Assembly (NCBI GenBank): GCA_002778195.1
Contig: PCDI01000003.1
Location: 2,377,913-2,441,912 of the forward strand
Direction of reading: 5' to 3'
Source: Raffaelea ambrosiae
Taxonomy: Eukaryota; Ascomycota; Sordariomycetes; Ophiostomatales; Ophiostomataceae
Length of the DNA stretch: 64,000 nucleotides
Shown here: piece by piece, positions 53,572 through 64,000 of the stretch
Numbering within the stretch: the stretch's first letter is position 1
Layout: each line of letters begins with the position of its first letter
The notes under the pieces: model-generated
Told to the model about the DNA's origin: nothing
The model's database searches: none
Seen by the model: only the letters and a program-made list of their open reading frames with translations
Translations under genes and position numbers: made by a program

Positions 53572-54727
53572 GAGAGGGAGAGGGAGACGACGCTTTCGGT
53601 TGCCGCGAAACCAACCAGGAACTGGCTGCTCGGCAGACTGTCCAGCAACCCCAAGACGATGGCTCTACAGGCCAGCTTTCCCCCCTACACAGAGCTGCCG
53701 AGCTGCTGTACTATATACAAACATGTGTATGAGTAATCATTTCCCTTTCTTTTTTTTTTTTCATTGTCTGTTGGTGTTTCTTTCTGGGGAGGATTTGCAT
53801 ACACTGCATACGGGAAGAAAACAAAAGTCATTTCAAAGAAGCTATTCAAATAAAGTTGGGACGGATGGGAAGGCCATGGAACCAATCACGAATCGAGGGT
53901 CTCGTAGAGGGTCTCTTAGACGGGGGAGGGGGGCGCGGCGGATATCCATAGAATCTACACACATGGCGATGTGCCTAGGAGCATAGGAAAACGAACGGAC
54001 ATCATTTGACCGAAACGCGCGGAGCCTCACGCGAGATCAGACGAGAGAGATAGCCAACAAGAGCGAGGGACCCAAGACGGGCCCACGAACGGCGCAAGAC
54101 GGACCCAAGATGGCCCAAGACGACGCAAGACAAGCTTTGAGGGGGCTGGCCGCCCCCGCAGATAGATGCATGGGACGCACTAAAAGCGCCAATCGGCCTC
54201 TTGCTACGTTACGAAGCAGGACCGCATCAGGACGCGTGCCTGGATCGCCTCTGGCCCAGGGAAGCACACTACGTTACGTAGGAACGCGGGACGAAGTGGT
54301 CAGAAGAGGGGGGGCCAGAGCCCAGGTCGGCGGGCGAGCACGCTTGCCGGGAAGGCTGATAAGGCGGCAGAGCTGGAGGGCGGTTGCCAGATGCAGGCTA
54401 GTCACCCAATGGGGCTGGCACCGCTCCACCAGCTCGTCCCGCAGACACGGACGAATCGCCGGACCGGGTCCGGCGGAGGGACGGCGACGGCAGCGAGCAG
54501 CGACGGAAACGACGGCAGCGGCGGCAGCGAGCAACGATCATAAGAAGGAGGGCCTGTGGCCGGACATGATTGTGTTTTTGCTGTTCTGTTTTTCTGTCTT
54601 TCTGTCTTTCTGTCTGTCTCGTGGTCGTCTCGCCATGCTGTCTGTCTTTGCGTGAGATGCTTCCTTGATTCGCTGTGGACTAACAACTATTAGCACACGG
54701 AATCGCCCACTGACACACACCCCCACG
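53572..54727. other. Intergenic before alginate-lyase-like gene
   Basis: 1156 bp on the plus side. The hydrolase 3' end lies at the left. Around 54040-54120 the string CAAGA(C/T)GG(G/A)CCCA occurs several times as a degenerate repeat. Short purine or arginine-coding open frames around 54110-54655 lack any family signal. No gene is called. Confidence 0.5.
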
Positions 54728-55982
54728 ATGCTCGTCTCGTCCCTCCTGCTGGCCTTTGCCGGCACCGCGGCGGCAGCCGTGCGCGCGTGCGGCGCCCCGT
54801 CCGACTGGGTGCACCCGGGCATCCTCATGGACCGCGCGCAGCTGGACGCGATGCGCGACCACGTGGCGGCCCGCGAAGAGCCCTGGTACAGCGCGTACGA
54901 GGTGCTGCGGACGGGCACGTATGCCAACCTGAGCCGCACGCCGGCGCCGGTGCCGATCGTCGAGTGCGGCGGCTACTCGATCCCGGACATTGGCTGCCTG
55001 GACGAGCGCGTCAACGCCATGTCGACGTACGCCATGGCGCTGCTGTGGTACATCACGGGCAACCAGACGTATGCCGACAAGGCCATGGCCTTTATGGACG
55101 CCTACTCGGGCACCATCACCGGCCACAACGACTCCAACGCCCCGCTGCAGTCGGGCTGGGTCGCCTCCGTGTGGACCCGCTCCGCCGAGATCATCCGCTA
55201 CTCCGACGCCGGCTGGGACGCCGCCCTGGTCGCCCGCTTCGCCGCCATGCTCACCGACGTCTACCTGCCCGAGGTGCTGCCCGGCGCCCTCAACTACGCC
55301 GGCAACTGGGACCTCGTCATGATGGAGGCCGCCCTCTCCATTGCCGTCTTCACCGAGGACGCCGACACCTACAACACGGCCATGCGCAACTTTCTGAACC
55401 GCGTGCCCACCTACCTCTACCTCGCGTCCGACGGGCCGCTGCCGCGCGTGCCCGCCGGCAGCGTCTACACCACCGACGCCGCCGTCATCGGCTTCTGGTA
55501 CGGCCAGACCACCTTTGTCGACGGGCTCGCCCAGGAGACCTGCCGCGACCTGGAGCACACCGGCTACGGCATCGGGTCCATCTCGCACGTCGCCGAGACG
55601 TCGCGCATCCAGGGCCGCGACCTGTTCCGCGAGGAGGTCGGCACGCGGCTGCGCGCCGGCCTCGAGTTCCACACCAAGTACTCGCTCGAGCCCACGCCCG
55701 ACTGGCTGTGCAACGGCTCGCTGAGTCTGACGCTGGTCAACGGTACGTCCTCGCTTCGCTCGTTTTCCTTTGTTTCCTCGCTTTTGTGTCCTCGCTTCCT
55801 TGTCCTCGCTTTTGTGGCTTCCTCGTTCTGACAAATCAGTCACCGAAATCGGTCACTCCGAATTCGTCGACCGCATGGGCTACCACCTGCCCTACACGAC
55901 AGAGTACACCCTGCGGCAGCGTCCTGGTGGCGCCCACACCCTCTTCATCTCCTGGGAGACACTCACGCATGGTCTGCCCTGA
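54728..55982 (+). CDS. Secreted alginate-lyase-family protein (PF05426-like)
   Basis: Two exons, 54728-55742 and 55840-55982; 385 residues. A signal peptide is visible in the first 17 residues (LLLAFAGTAAAA). Mature text: DWVHPGILMDRAQLDAMRD, MSTYAMALLWYITGNQTY, ALQSGWVASVWTRSAEI-like blocks, and NYAGNWDLVMMEAALSIAVF; these are the helical toroid motifs of fungal alginate lyase/(alpha/alpha) barrel proteins. N-x-S/T sites (for example NLS, NQT, NDS, NGS) fit secretion. It probably acts on a uronic polysaccharide outside the cell, but substrate and activity cannot be read, and catalytic residues were not verified. The gene lacks a carbohydrate-binding module. Its 97-bp intron contains CCTCGCTTCGCTCG. 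Confidence 0.85.
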
Positions 55983-56381
55983 GCACGAGCCAGGGTTCAC
56001 GATGGGGGGCTGGAAGCGAGGCAGTCCGCTTACATGCATACGTGGACATGCATGTACATACTTTGTCGTAACTGGAAAGCCAATGAGGGAAATCAAACAG
56101 AACCCGAAAAGGACGGCTCCCACAAGAAACAGAAAAGAAAAAAGAAGTGCCGGTGCCTTGTTCTCTCTCTCTCTCTCTCTCTCTTCAATCTTTTCATTTC
56201 ACCTTTCCCGCGAACAATCTGAAACTCCCAATGCAAACGTTTGGGTATAACTAGTGGCCATGTCTCCTTATGCATATGTACAGAAAAAAAAGAGGATCAC
56301 TAAAAGGATCACTAAAAGGATCGAACAAACAAGCCCAACTTGACCAAAGCCCAAATAAGAAAGCCCCATCCATAACACCCC
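55983..56381. other. Convergent 3' intergenic region
   Basis: 399 bp between the lyase-like gene and Utp7 3' ends. A TC run lies near 56161-56182 and a GGATCACTAAAA repeat (two copies) near 56294-56316. No gene. Confidence 0.5.
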
Positions 56382-58254
56382 TCACTCCTTTCGTGCAAAC
56401 CGCCCCAGTGCCGGACCCAGGTCGGCCTGGGCCTCCTGGAACTTGGCGCCCTTGTTCTCCTGCTGCTCCTTCCACAGCTCCTCCACCTTGAGCCGCTTCT
56501 CGTCCACAATGTTCCGCTTCCGCTGCTTGCGCATGTACTTCTTGAGCGCCGTGCTCTTGCCGCGCGCCCGGTGGCGGATCTCCGCCTCCACGTCCATCGG
56601 CGCCGCGTCCAGGTCCTGCTCGGCCCGCCGCTGCTGCGCCGAGCGCAAGTCCAGCTTGCCCACAAAGTTGGGGTCCAGCGCAATCATCTCGGGCGCCAGC
56701 TTGTTGAGCAGCGCCTTGACCTCGCCCTCGCGCCGCTGCTTGGTCGTCTCGTACGGGTTCACCTCGAGCGCGTCAAAGTTGGCCTCGCCCGCGCCCGGCA
56801 CAAGCAGCGACGAGAAGCCCTCGCTGTGGCTGATGCCCAGCACGTCCTCAAACGGACAGAACCGCACGCGCTCCATGGGCAGCCCGTCGCCGCCCCAGGC
56901 CATGTACGGCTTGCCCTCGGGAGCGTCCTGCGAGGACGGGGACGAGGACGCCCGCCCCGGCGCCCCCGTCAGCACGTCCTTCCAGATGGTCGTCTTGGTG
57001 CCGCAGCCGACGGCCGCCAGCCCCGAGTCGGACAGGGCCAGCGTGGCGCCGGGCCGGCCGCCCGTGCGGTAGCTGCTGACCTCGCCCTTGAACATGCGGA
57101 TGTCCCACACGCACATGCGGCTGTCCTGGCCCGTCGACACCATGTAGCGGCCCTGGCGGTCGACGGCCAGCGCGCGCACGGGGCCCTTGTGCGCCATGAT
57201 CTTGACCAGCGGCGTCGACTGGTTGGGCGACCACAGCGTGACCGTGCCGTTCTGGTGCCCGGCGTGCAGGATGGCATTGTACGGGTTCTGGGTCAGGGAG
57301 AGGGGGTTTCCGGATTTCGTGTGGATTTCGGACACGAGCTTGCCCGTGGAGACGTCCTGGTATTTGAGTTGGCCGGATAAGCTCTGCAAGTGGTTAGAGA
57401 CGGAAAGAAGCAGATTTTGAAGAAAAAAAACAAGAAAAAAAAAAAAAAGAAACAACAAACACCCCACCCCCCAAACTCACCATCGTCGCCAACAAAAAGT
57501 GATACGGCAGAAACTCCATGTGTGCCACCTCGAGGTGGTTCCGCAAATTGTGCAGCTCGACGCCGTTGTGGTCGTAGATGTAGACGTTCCGCTTCTGCGC
57601 TACGGCAAAGTACTGGTTGTTGTGCAGCCAGCGGATGTCGCGCACCGTCTCGCCCAGCTGCATCTCGCACAGCAGCTTGCCCTCGCGCCAGTCCATGGCC
57701 GCCACGTGGCCCCGCCGGCCCGCCAGCAGCAGCTCCCGGCCCGTCCGCGTAAACTCGCACAGGTACGGCCCCAGCGCCGCGTCCAGCTTGAGGTCGAACC
57801 GCTTCTGCGCCGCTGCCACCGGCGCGTCCTTGGCAATCTCGTCCTGCCGCGCCTTGTACGTCCGCTCCATTTCCGTCTCCGGCTCCAGGAACCCCGTCTC
57901 GTTCTCGAGCAGGATCTCCGCGTCCTTGGCCTGGTCCGCCGCCCGCTCAAACCGCGCCTCCAGCGTCTCCATCGTGCGCCGCAGCTTGCGGTCCCTGATG
58001 TTGCCCACGTTGACCGCCTTGCCGCGCCCGTACTCCTTCTGCGCCTGCTTGTGCCGCCGTATCCGCTCCTGCTCGCTCTTGCTGTGCAGCGACAGCCGCA
58101 GGTCCTTGACTGCCTTGGCGCCATTGTTGTGTGCTGCTGCTGCTGGGCGCCGCCGCGCGACGGCACCGCCTGTTTGATCTTCTGACGCTTGCACCATTTC
58201 GTGTATCTTCCGCTTCGCCGCCGGCTGAGCGGCTGGTAATGTTGTGTCGGCCAT
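56382..58254 (-). CDS. utp7: Utp7 (WDR46-like) small-subunit processome WD-repeat protein
   Basis: Two exons on the minus strand: 58254-57481 and 57383-56382; 591 residues with a 97-bp intron joining ATM to SLSGQLKYQDV. The N-terminus is basic (KRKIHEM, RDRKLRRTMETLEARFERA). WD-type blades run from about residue 175 (LGPYLCEFTRTGRELLLAG, MDWREGKLLCEMQL, DIRWLHNNQYFAVAQK) to LSDSGLAAVGCGT. The BING4/UTP7 C-terminal signature appears as YEVNPYET-like text (ALEVNPYETTKQRRE), LAPEMIALDPNFVG, and a lysine-rich tail. It belongs to the U3 processome in the nucleolus and supports 18S rRNA maturation. It is divergent from Tsr1, another 40S maturation factor. Confidence 0.94.
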
Positions 58255-58603
58255 GGTTTGGGTTGGCTGTTTTGTGTGGTGTATGAGTGTAGGAAGGGAG
58301 ATCGAGGATTTTGCCATTACCAAAAAAATACGGCACTAAAAAAAAAGGGAAAAAAAAATGTTATCAAAAAAAAAAAAAGTTTATCGGCTTATCGATAAGA
58401 CCCAATCCCCCACACACACCCCCCCTCTCTAAGAAAAAATCCACAATTCTGCCCGCCAAAAAAAAAAAAAAAAGTCGAAACCTCCCAGTCCATCGAGGTC
58501 GCAGCCGTGTGCGATCGCAACTTCCCTCGAAAATTCTCTCTAGAACCCCAGGCCGGGAAGGGACGACTCTATACGCATCGTCCAGTCTGCAGTCCATTTC
58601 AAG
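58255..58603. promoter_or_regulatory. Bidirectional promoter of Utp7 and Tsr1
   Basis: 349 bp. It holds a 12-bp perfect palindrome CTTATCGATAAG at 58388-58399 (two overlapping GATA cores), CCAAT at 58402-58406, and a 10-bp palindrome TGCGATCGCA at 58510-58519, about 85 bp from the Tsr1 ATG. A runs occur near 58341-58378 and 58457-58473. Joint control of two ribosome-biogenesis genes is inference. Confidence 0.7.
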
Positions 58604-61599
58604 ATGCCTTCCGCTTTTGGTGGCCACAGCCACAAGTCGACCACCAAGGTCGCACACAAGCCGTTCAAAGCGGGCAAGGGCCGTCATCGTGCAAGCAAAG
58701 GTTAGTTCAGTCGTTCCTGCTGTTTTTGAACTGAAAGTCCTGGGCGCTCCTGTCCATGAGAGCCTGTCCAAGGAGGATTTGGGTAAGACAAGACCAATAC
58801 AAAAAAATAATGCGGAAACGAAAGTCTTGCCACCACAAAGCAAAGACAACCAACGATGTCGCCATTGTCGGGCTTCTCGTGGCAGTCACCAACATGAAGT
58901 CTCTGCGCTGTGTCTGGAGTCGTCGACCGCAGACTACCAAGGCTGGTGCCGGTGTTTCTGAAAGACAGAACTCGCCTGGAGACCAATTGGTTGTCATCGA
59001 TGTCGGTGTCTCCCTGGCGGCCGACTTGGTGATCCTCCGTGTCTTGCCAGCCACTGCGTTCTTCCGCGCTCAAAGAGTCGATCAAAAATTCATAAAAAAA
59101 AGCAGTCTCTGACCGACACAAACAGGGAAAACACCAGACGAGCGTCCAAAAACACCACAACAGCATGTCTTGTCCAAAATCGACCGCCGGAATCAAAACC
59201 GGCAGCGAAACCTCGATAAGCAGAGAGAACAGCGCCAGGAGATGTCCATCTTCTCCGGCCGGGATGGCGCCCCCCGAAATGTGGCCGTGATACCCCTCTG
59301 CGGCGGCTGCGATGCCGCGGCAGCAGTGCGCGCACTGAACAACAGCCTGGACATCGACAGCCACGACGACATTCTCTCGGCTCCCTCCTTCACCGGGACT
59401 CTGCGCGTGCCTGTCGACCGCTTCAAGCAGCAGCTGCAGTACATTGTAGCGCCCGCCGACCGCGATGTCGTGGCCAGCATGGACGCCGCCCGGGCGGCCG
59501 ACTTTGTCGTCTTCATACTCTCGGCGACGGAGGAGGTCGACGAGCGCGGCGAGCTGATTCTCCGCAGCGTGGAGAGCCAAGGCCTGTCGACCCTCTTTAC
59601 GGCCGTCCACGGCCTGCAGGACCTCGACACGCCCAAGCAGCGCGTCGGCGTGCTCAGCTCGCTCAAGTCGTTCATGCGCCACTTTCACCCCGACCAGGAC
59701 AAGCTGTTCGGTCTGGACAACCGCCAGGAATGCTCCAACCTCATCCGCTCGCTCTGCAGTGCCACCCCCAAGGGCGTCCACTGGCGCGACGAGCGGTCCT
59801 GGATGCTGGTCGAAGAGGCCCAGTTCGGCGCGGCCGAAGAGGACGGCGCTTCGTCGGCGGTGCTGACGGGCGTCGTCCGTGGCAAGGGCCTCAAGGCCGA
59901 CAGACTCGTCCAGGTCGGAGACTGGGGCACCTTCCAGATCGAGAAGATCACCGCCGCGCCATTGGCAACGCGCAAGTCGAAAGCCGCTTCTGGCGATGCC
60001 ATGACTGTTGACGGAGGAGCAGGGGCAACCGAGGGCGTCCTGGACGCGCCCACGGAGGACCAGGACGACCTCGCCGAGCTGGCCCCCGAAGAGGCAGTTC
60101 TCCATGAAAGCGACAATGACGCCATGGAGGACGACGACAGCGATGCCGATGTTCGGTCGCTGGCAGCCTCGAGCCGCAAGGGCGTGCTGTTGGACAACCA
60201 CCGCTACTACAACGACGACGTCGTCGACGAAGACGACCCGCTCCGGCCGGCCAGGCGGCTGCCCAAGGGCACGTCTGCCTACCAGTCTGCCTGGATCCTG
60301 GACGATGCCACCTCCGAGTCTGCCGATTCCGACTCCGACATGGACGACGAAGACATGGAAGGCGGCGCCGGCGACGACAAGGCTGAGCCGGCCGACGGCA
60401 TGGAGGGCGTGATCCCGTATGCCCAGACCGAGGGTGGTGGTGGTGGTGGTGCCGGTGTCGGCCCGTCCGAGTACGCGCCGTCGGAAGCTTACATCGAGAG
60501 GGACGACGAGCAGGAGGCCGAGCAGCTGGCGCAGTACCGCATGCAGAAGCGCAGCGAAGCCGAGGACGACGCCGAGTTCCCCGACGAGGTCGAGTTGCAC
60601 CCGCACGTGCTGGCCCGCGAACGGCTGGCGCGCTACCGCGGCCTGAAGAGCCTGCGGGAGAGCCCGTGGAACGAGAAGGAGGACCGGCCGCACGAGCCCG
60701 AGGACTGGCGCCGTCTGCTGCACATCCCCGACTACCGCGCGTCGCGCATCCGCGCCAGCCGCGAGGCTCTCGTCGGCGGCGTGGCGCCCGGCACCCGCGT
60801 CTCTGTGCACCTGACCAAGGTCGGCGCCGAGGCCCGCCAGGCGTACGACCCGTGCAAGCCGCTGGCCCTGTACTCGCTGCTGCGGCACGAGCACAAGCGC
60901 ACGGTGGTCAACTACCTGATGAGCCTGAGCGCCGACCACCACCGGGCGATCAAGGCCAAGGAGGAGCTGGTCGTGCAGTGCGGCCCCCGGCGGTTTGTCA
61001 TCAACCCCATCTTCTCGCAGCCCGGCAACACGCCCAACGACGTGCACAAGTTCTGCCGCTACCTGCATCCGGGCCAGTCCGCCGTCGCCAGCTTCATCGG
61101 CCCGGTCACCTGGGGCTCTGTGCCTGTCCTGTTTTTCCAGCGAACCAAGAACAGCAGCGTGCCGCTTCTGCCGCACGTGTCCCCACCGCCCGCGCTCAAG
61201 CTCGTGGCGACGGGCACGGCGCTGGCATCGTCGAAGTCGCGTGTTGTCACCAAGCGCGTGATCCTGACAGGTCACCCGTACCACATCCACAGGAGGATTG
61301 TGACCATCCGGTACATGTTCTTCAACCGCGAGGACGTCGAGTGGTTCAAGGCCCTGCCGCTCTGGACGAAGCGCGGCCGCGGAGGCTACATCAAGGAGAG
61401 CCTGGGAACCCACGGTTACTTCAAGGCGACCTTTGACGGCCGGATCACCCCCCAAGACAGCATCGGCGTGAGTCTGTATAAGCGTGTTTTCCCGCGGACT
61501 GCAAAGGCGGTCGCCTTCCAGGAGTGGGTCGAGGCACCGGCGTCTGCGGGTCACGACGACGACGACGACGACGACGCGATGGAGGAGGACATTGCATGA
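58604..61599 (+). CDS. tsr1: Tsr1, GTPase-like 40S ribosome maturation factor
   Basis: Two exons, 58604-58700 and 59126-61599; 856 residues. The first exon gives MPSAFGGHSHKSTTKVAHKPFKAGKGRHRASK, written here in parts: MPSAFGGHSHKS and KAGKGRHRASK are the Tsr1/Bms1-type start; the join restores GKTPDERP. The G-domain-like part covers VIPLCGGCDA, FVVFILSATEEVDERG, and SFMRHFHPDQDKLF; Bms1/Tsr1 family members keep the fold but Tsr1 lacks GTP hydrolysis. A central acidic stretch (DDSDADV, DDEDMEGG) follows; the C-terminal domain has IPDYRASRIRAS, GPRRFVINPIFSQPG and HIHRRIVTIRYMFFNREDVEWF. It associates with pre-40S particles during cytoplasmic maturation. The 425-bp intron is unusually long. 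A run of Asp ends the protein. Confidence 0.94.
58701..59125 (+). other. Long first intron of Tsr1
   Basis: A 425-bp intron with donor GTTAGT and acceptor AACAG. It is far longer than most introns in the window and has non-repetitive, fairly GC-rich sequence. I looked for C/D box pairs (TGATGA with CTGA) and H/ACA boxes and could not make a convincing call. Confidence 0.5.
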
Positions 61600-62141
61600 T
61601 TCGAAGACACGAGGAAATGATCTGGGTTTAATCTGGTACAACAATGGTGTAGACACAGGCGTCCAAAATAAATAGGTTCCAAGAATATTTGTTCCAAGAT
61701 CATAAGCGTGGAAACAGTGATGCATACATGAACGTTTTTAAGTGGCTTCCAAGACAACCGAATACACAGGCCTGGAGGGTGAAAGCAGGGTTGAAGACAA
61801 AAGAAACGGAAATAGAATCAAAACGACGGCCGAATGTAAAACTTACATATATTCAGTCTCTGAAACTACTCGGCGAAAACAACAGAAAATCTGGCCAGTT
61901 TACTGGTCTTTGTATGCTAGGGGGACATGCTTTCTTTTGGGATAGTTGGTTGTCGTTTTTGCCGTTTTGCTGTTGTGCCTTGACTCCTGGCTTTTCGATT
62001 GACCTGTTGTTCTTCCGTCCATTTTCGTCGTCTTTTGTCGTCTTTTGTCGTCTGCCCTCCCGAACAAGTCGTCATATGTCGTACAAAAAAAGAAGAACGC
62101 CTTGTCCTGTTCTGTCCTATCTCTCTCTCTCCCTCCCCATC
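61600..62141. other. Convergent 3' intergenic region
   Basis: 542 bp between Tsr1 and ureG 3' ends. The right half is T-rich with a TCGTCTTTTG triplicate near 62026-62050 (TTTTCGTCGTCTTTTGTCG units). No gene. Confidence 0.5.
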
Positions 62142-63156
62142 CTACGCCTTCAGTCCCTCGAGCCCTTCCGTCGGCTTCGGCCCGCCGTGCGCCTTGACCA
62201 CCGTCTCGGCCCCGCTCGCGCGCCACGCGCTCAGAATCAGGTTGACAATGTGGTCCACGCCGACGTCCTTCTTGACCTGGGCAAACACCGTCGGCCCGCC
62301 CTCGCGCATCTTGCGCGCGTCCCGCTCCATGACGGCCAGGTCCGCGCCCACCGCCTCGGCCAGATCCGTCTTGTTGACCACCAGCAGGTCGCTCTGCGTG
62401 ATGCCCGGCCCGCCCTTGCGCGGCACCTTGTCGCCGCCGCTGACGTCAATCACATACACGATGAAATCCGCCAGCTCGCGGCTGTAGTTGGCCGCCAGGT
62501 TGTCGCCGCCAGACTCGATCAGCAGCAGGTCGGTGCCAAACACGGCGTGCAGGTCCTCGAGCGCCGCCAGGTTGGCGCTGACGTCTTCGCGCACCGCCGC
62601 GTGCGGGCACCCGCCCGTCTCCAGCGCGCGGATCCGGTCGGCCGGCAGCGCCTTGTGCGCGGTCAAGAACTCGGCGTCCTCCTTGGTGAAGATGTCGTTG
62701 GTCACCGCCGCAATGGAGAACTTGTCGCGCAGCGCGAGGCAGAGGGCGAGCATGAGGGCCGTCTTGCCCGAGCCGACCGGGCTGGGAGAGACAAAAAAAA
62801 AATAAGCTGTTAGCAGAGGAGTTGGATGCCCAGACGTTCAGTTTGGAAAACTGGACTCGGGAGGGTGGCTCTGCCAAGGGAGCTCTGCCAAGGGAGCTCT
62901 CCTCAGAAGTCCCCCCCCCCCCAACAAAAAAAAAGCTCTCAGGTGCCACTCCTAGCTACTCGACGTACCCTCCAATCCCGACTGTAAATGCCCGGTCCTC
63001 CCAGTTGCGGCCCTCGACAATGGGCATCTCCCGGCCCAGGTAGCTGCCGGGGCCGTCCAGGATCTCGTGGCTGTGTCCATGCTCGGCCGCAGAGACATGC
63101 GAGTGGTGGTCGTGGGCGTGCATCGTCACGCCGTCGTGGGAATGGAGGTGCGCCAT
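62142..63156 (-). CDS. ureG: Urease accessory GTPase UreG
   Basis: Two exons on the minus strand: 63156-62969 and 62781-62142; 275 residues with a 187-bp intron that splits the P-loop: FTVGIGG-PVGSGKTALM. The N-terminus has a His-rich metal-binding extension (HSHDGVTMHAHDHHSH, then AEHGHSH), typical of fungal and plant UreG. Next are NDIFTKEDAEFL, ETGGCPHAAVREDVSAN with the conserved Cys-Pro-His nickel site, LLLIESGGDNLAANYS, VIDVSGGDKVPRKGGPGI, and VNKTDLA (guanine specificity). It delivers nickel to urease using GTP. In-frame open sequence extends upstream to an ATG at 63213, but the start before the His-rich stretch is favoured. GATA-like sites upstream suggest nitrogen control. Confidence 0.94.
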
Positions 63157-64000
63157 CTTTCGGTCGGTGGGCGCGGAGTGAATAATCGGTACGTTGAGCT
63201 CTACAAGAGACAAGAGGCGTGGCAGAAAGTTGTGTTCACAACTGGCGAGCTCGAGAAAAGGCCGTGGAATCGGGTGTGGGGTTCGGGGAAGCTGCTCTTT
63301 TCTTTCTCTCTCTTTTTTTTTTTTTGGCCCCCCTCTGATAACGGCGGAAGGGATGCGGTTCCCGAATTGTAGCTATTATCAATTTGGATGACGCAGCGGG
63401 GAGCTGTGTGGGTGGGCTTTTGCGGGAACAAGAAACTCTTGGCCTGCAGGTTTGCACTAACAAAAGGATCAAAAGAAAAAAGAGGGGGAAAAAATGCTGA
63501 TGATGGTGCACAAAATACAATATCACGGGATCGTTTTCTTCTTTCGAGGTGCAGGAAGGGAAAGAACAACGGACAATGCAAGCTGTAGTGGGGTTGCGAG
63601 CTTCCTTCCGTTTTGGGGGGTAACTGCCCAACTTCTCTGCGGCTTAAATACACAGTGAGCCCTTTGTGTACAACAAGAGCCTCATCTCACACACTTTGAA
63701 ATTTTCCTACTTGCGGAAAAGTATTCTGCACACGCATAACAGACAATGGTAAAAAATGTATGCAGGTATAGTAACAATATCTAAACCCATGCAACCCCGG
63801 GATATTAATAGATAGGTATTACTCGTACTATACAATTCGGTTGGGCTGCAGCTTAATAATGGCTCCTGCAAAACGTGGAATGGCTGAAAACCTTGTTTGG
63901 GCTCTTCATAGAAAACTCAACCCCTGTCTCCTCTCTGGCCTCTGTAACTTCCGTCTCCTCCGTCTCCTATCTGCTCCCTGTATTTCCTGTGTTCATTGTG
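63157..64000. other. ureG promoter and right edge
   Basis: 844 bp. TGATAA sites lie at 63336-63341 (plus) and 63376-63381 (minus), about 180-225 bp before the ureG start. T and G runs flank them. No supported gene is present up to the window end. Confidence 0.55.

Noticed and set aside
54110..54655. Arginine-rich open frame upstream of the lyase-like gene
   Set aside because: No family signal, overlapping frames on both strands, and sequence resembling degenerate repeats.
58701..59125. Possible snoRNA in the Tsr1 intron
   Set aside because: No convincing C/D or H/ACA box arrangement could be found by eye, so it is kept only as a question.
58702..61725. 1007-codon open frame antisense to Tsr1
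   Set aside because: Same compositional effect; Tsr1 motifs are complete on the other strand.
62142..63156. Bacterial origin of ureG
   Set aside because: The P-loop is split by a normal fungal intron and the His-rich N-terminus is typical of eukaryotic UreG.

Overview
This is nuclear DNA of a filamentous ascomycete (Pezizomycotina), most likely a Sordariomycete. The evidence is short spliceosomal introns (about 55 to 200 bp, GT(A/G)NGT donors, CTAAC branch points), GC-rich third codon positions, pyrimidine-rich leaders, and typical fungal families: Zn2Cys6 regulators, a Dal5-type permease, a yeast-type amino-acid permease, Get2, a Mug190-like SMP/C2 protein, Snu66/SART1, Utp7 and Tsr1. I rebuilt 22 protein-coding genes with exon joins checked for reading frame. 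I saw no tRNA, rRNA, transposon or CRISPR array. The organism call is inference; no species is named.

Layout. 1-12.7 kb: a TMEM135-like membrane protein (+), then on the minus strand Get2, a short-chain dehydrogenase, a 100-residue Dabb-domain protein and a large eukaryotic-type RNA-dependent RNA polymerase of the RNA-silencing family. 13.5-32.7 kb: a block that looks like an accessory metabolic cluster: Dal5/allantoate-type MFS transporter, isopropylmalate-dehydrogenase-family enzyme, succinate-semialdehyde-type aldehyde dehydrogenase, a C2H2 + Zn2Cys6 regulator, class V PLP enzyme 1, amino-acid permease, a second Zn2Cys6 regulator, and class V PLP enzyme 2 (Egt2/LolT-like). 32.7-42.4 kb: gene-poor DNA with one long conserved protein of unknown function. 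42.4-64 kb: housekeeping genes: Mug190-like lipid-transfer protein, SART1, nicotinamide riboside kinase, peptidyl-tRNA hydrolase 2, a secreted alginate-lyase-like protein, the divergent pair Utp7/Tsr1, and the urease accessory GTPase UreG.

How they fit together. The 13.5-32.7 kb block has two importers for small nitrogenous compounds, two PLP enzymes acting on amino acids, two dehydrogenases and two pathway-type regulators. This fits uptake and conversion of an amino-acid-like substrate, but the substrate is unknown and the cluster reading is inference. Several of its genes carry in-frame tandem-repeat expansions or repeat-swollen introns. Utp7 and Tsr1 share a 349-bp promoter and both serve small-subunit ribosome biogenesis. 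GATA-type sites lie upstream of the amino-acid permease and of ureG, as expected for nitrogen control.
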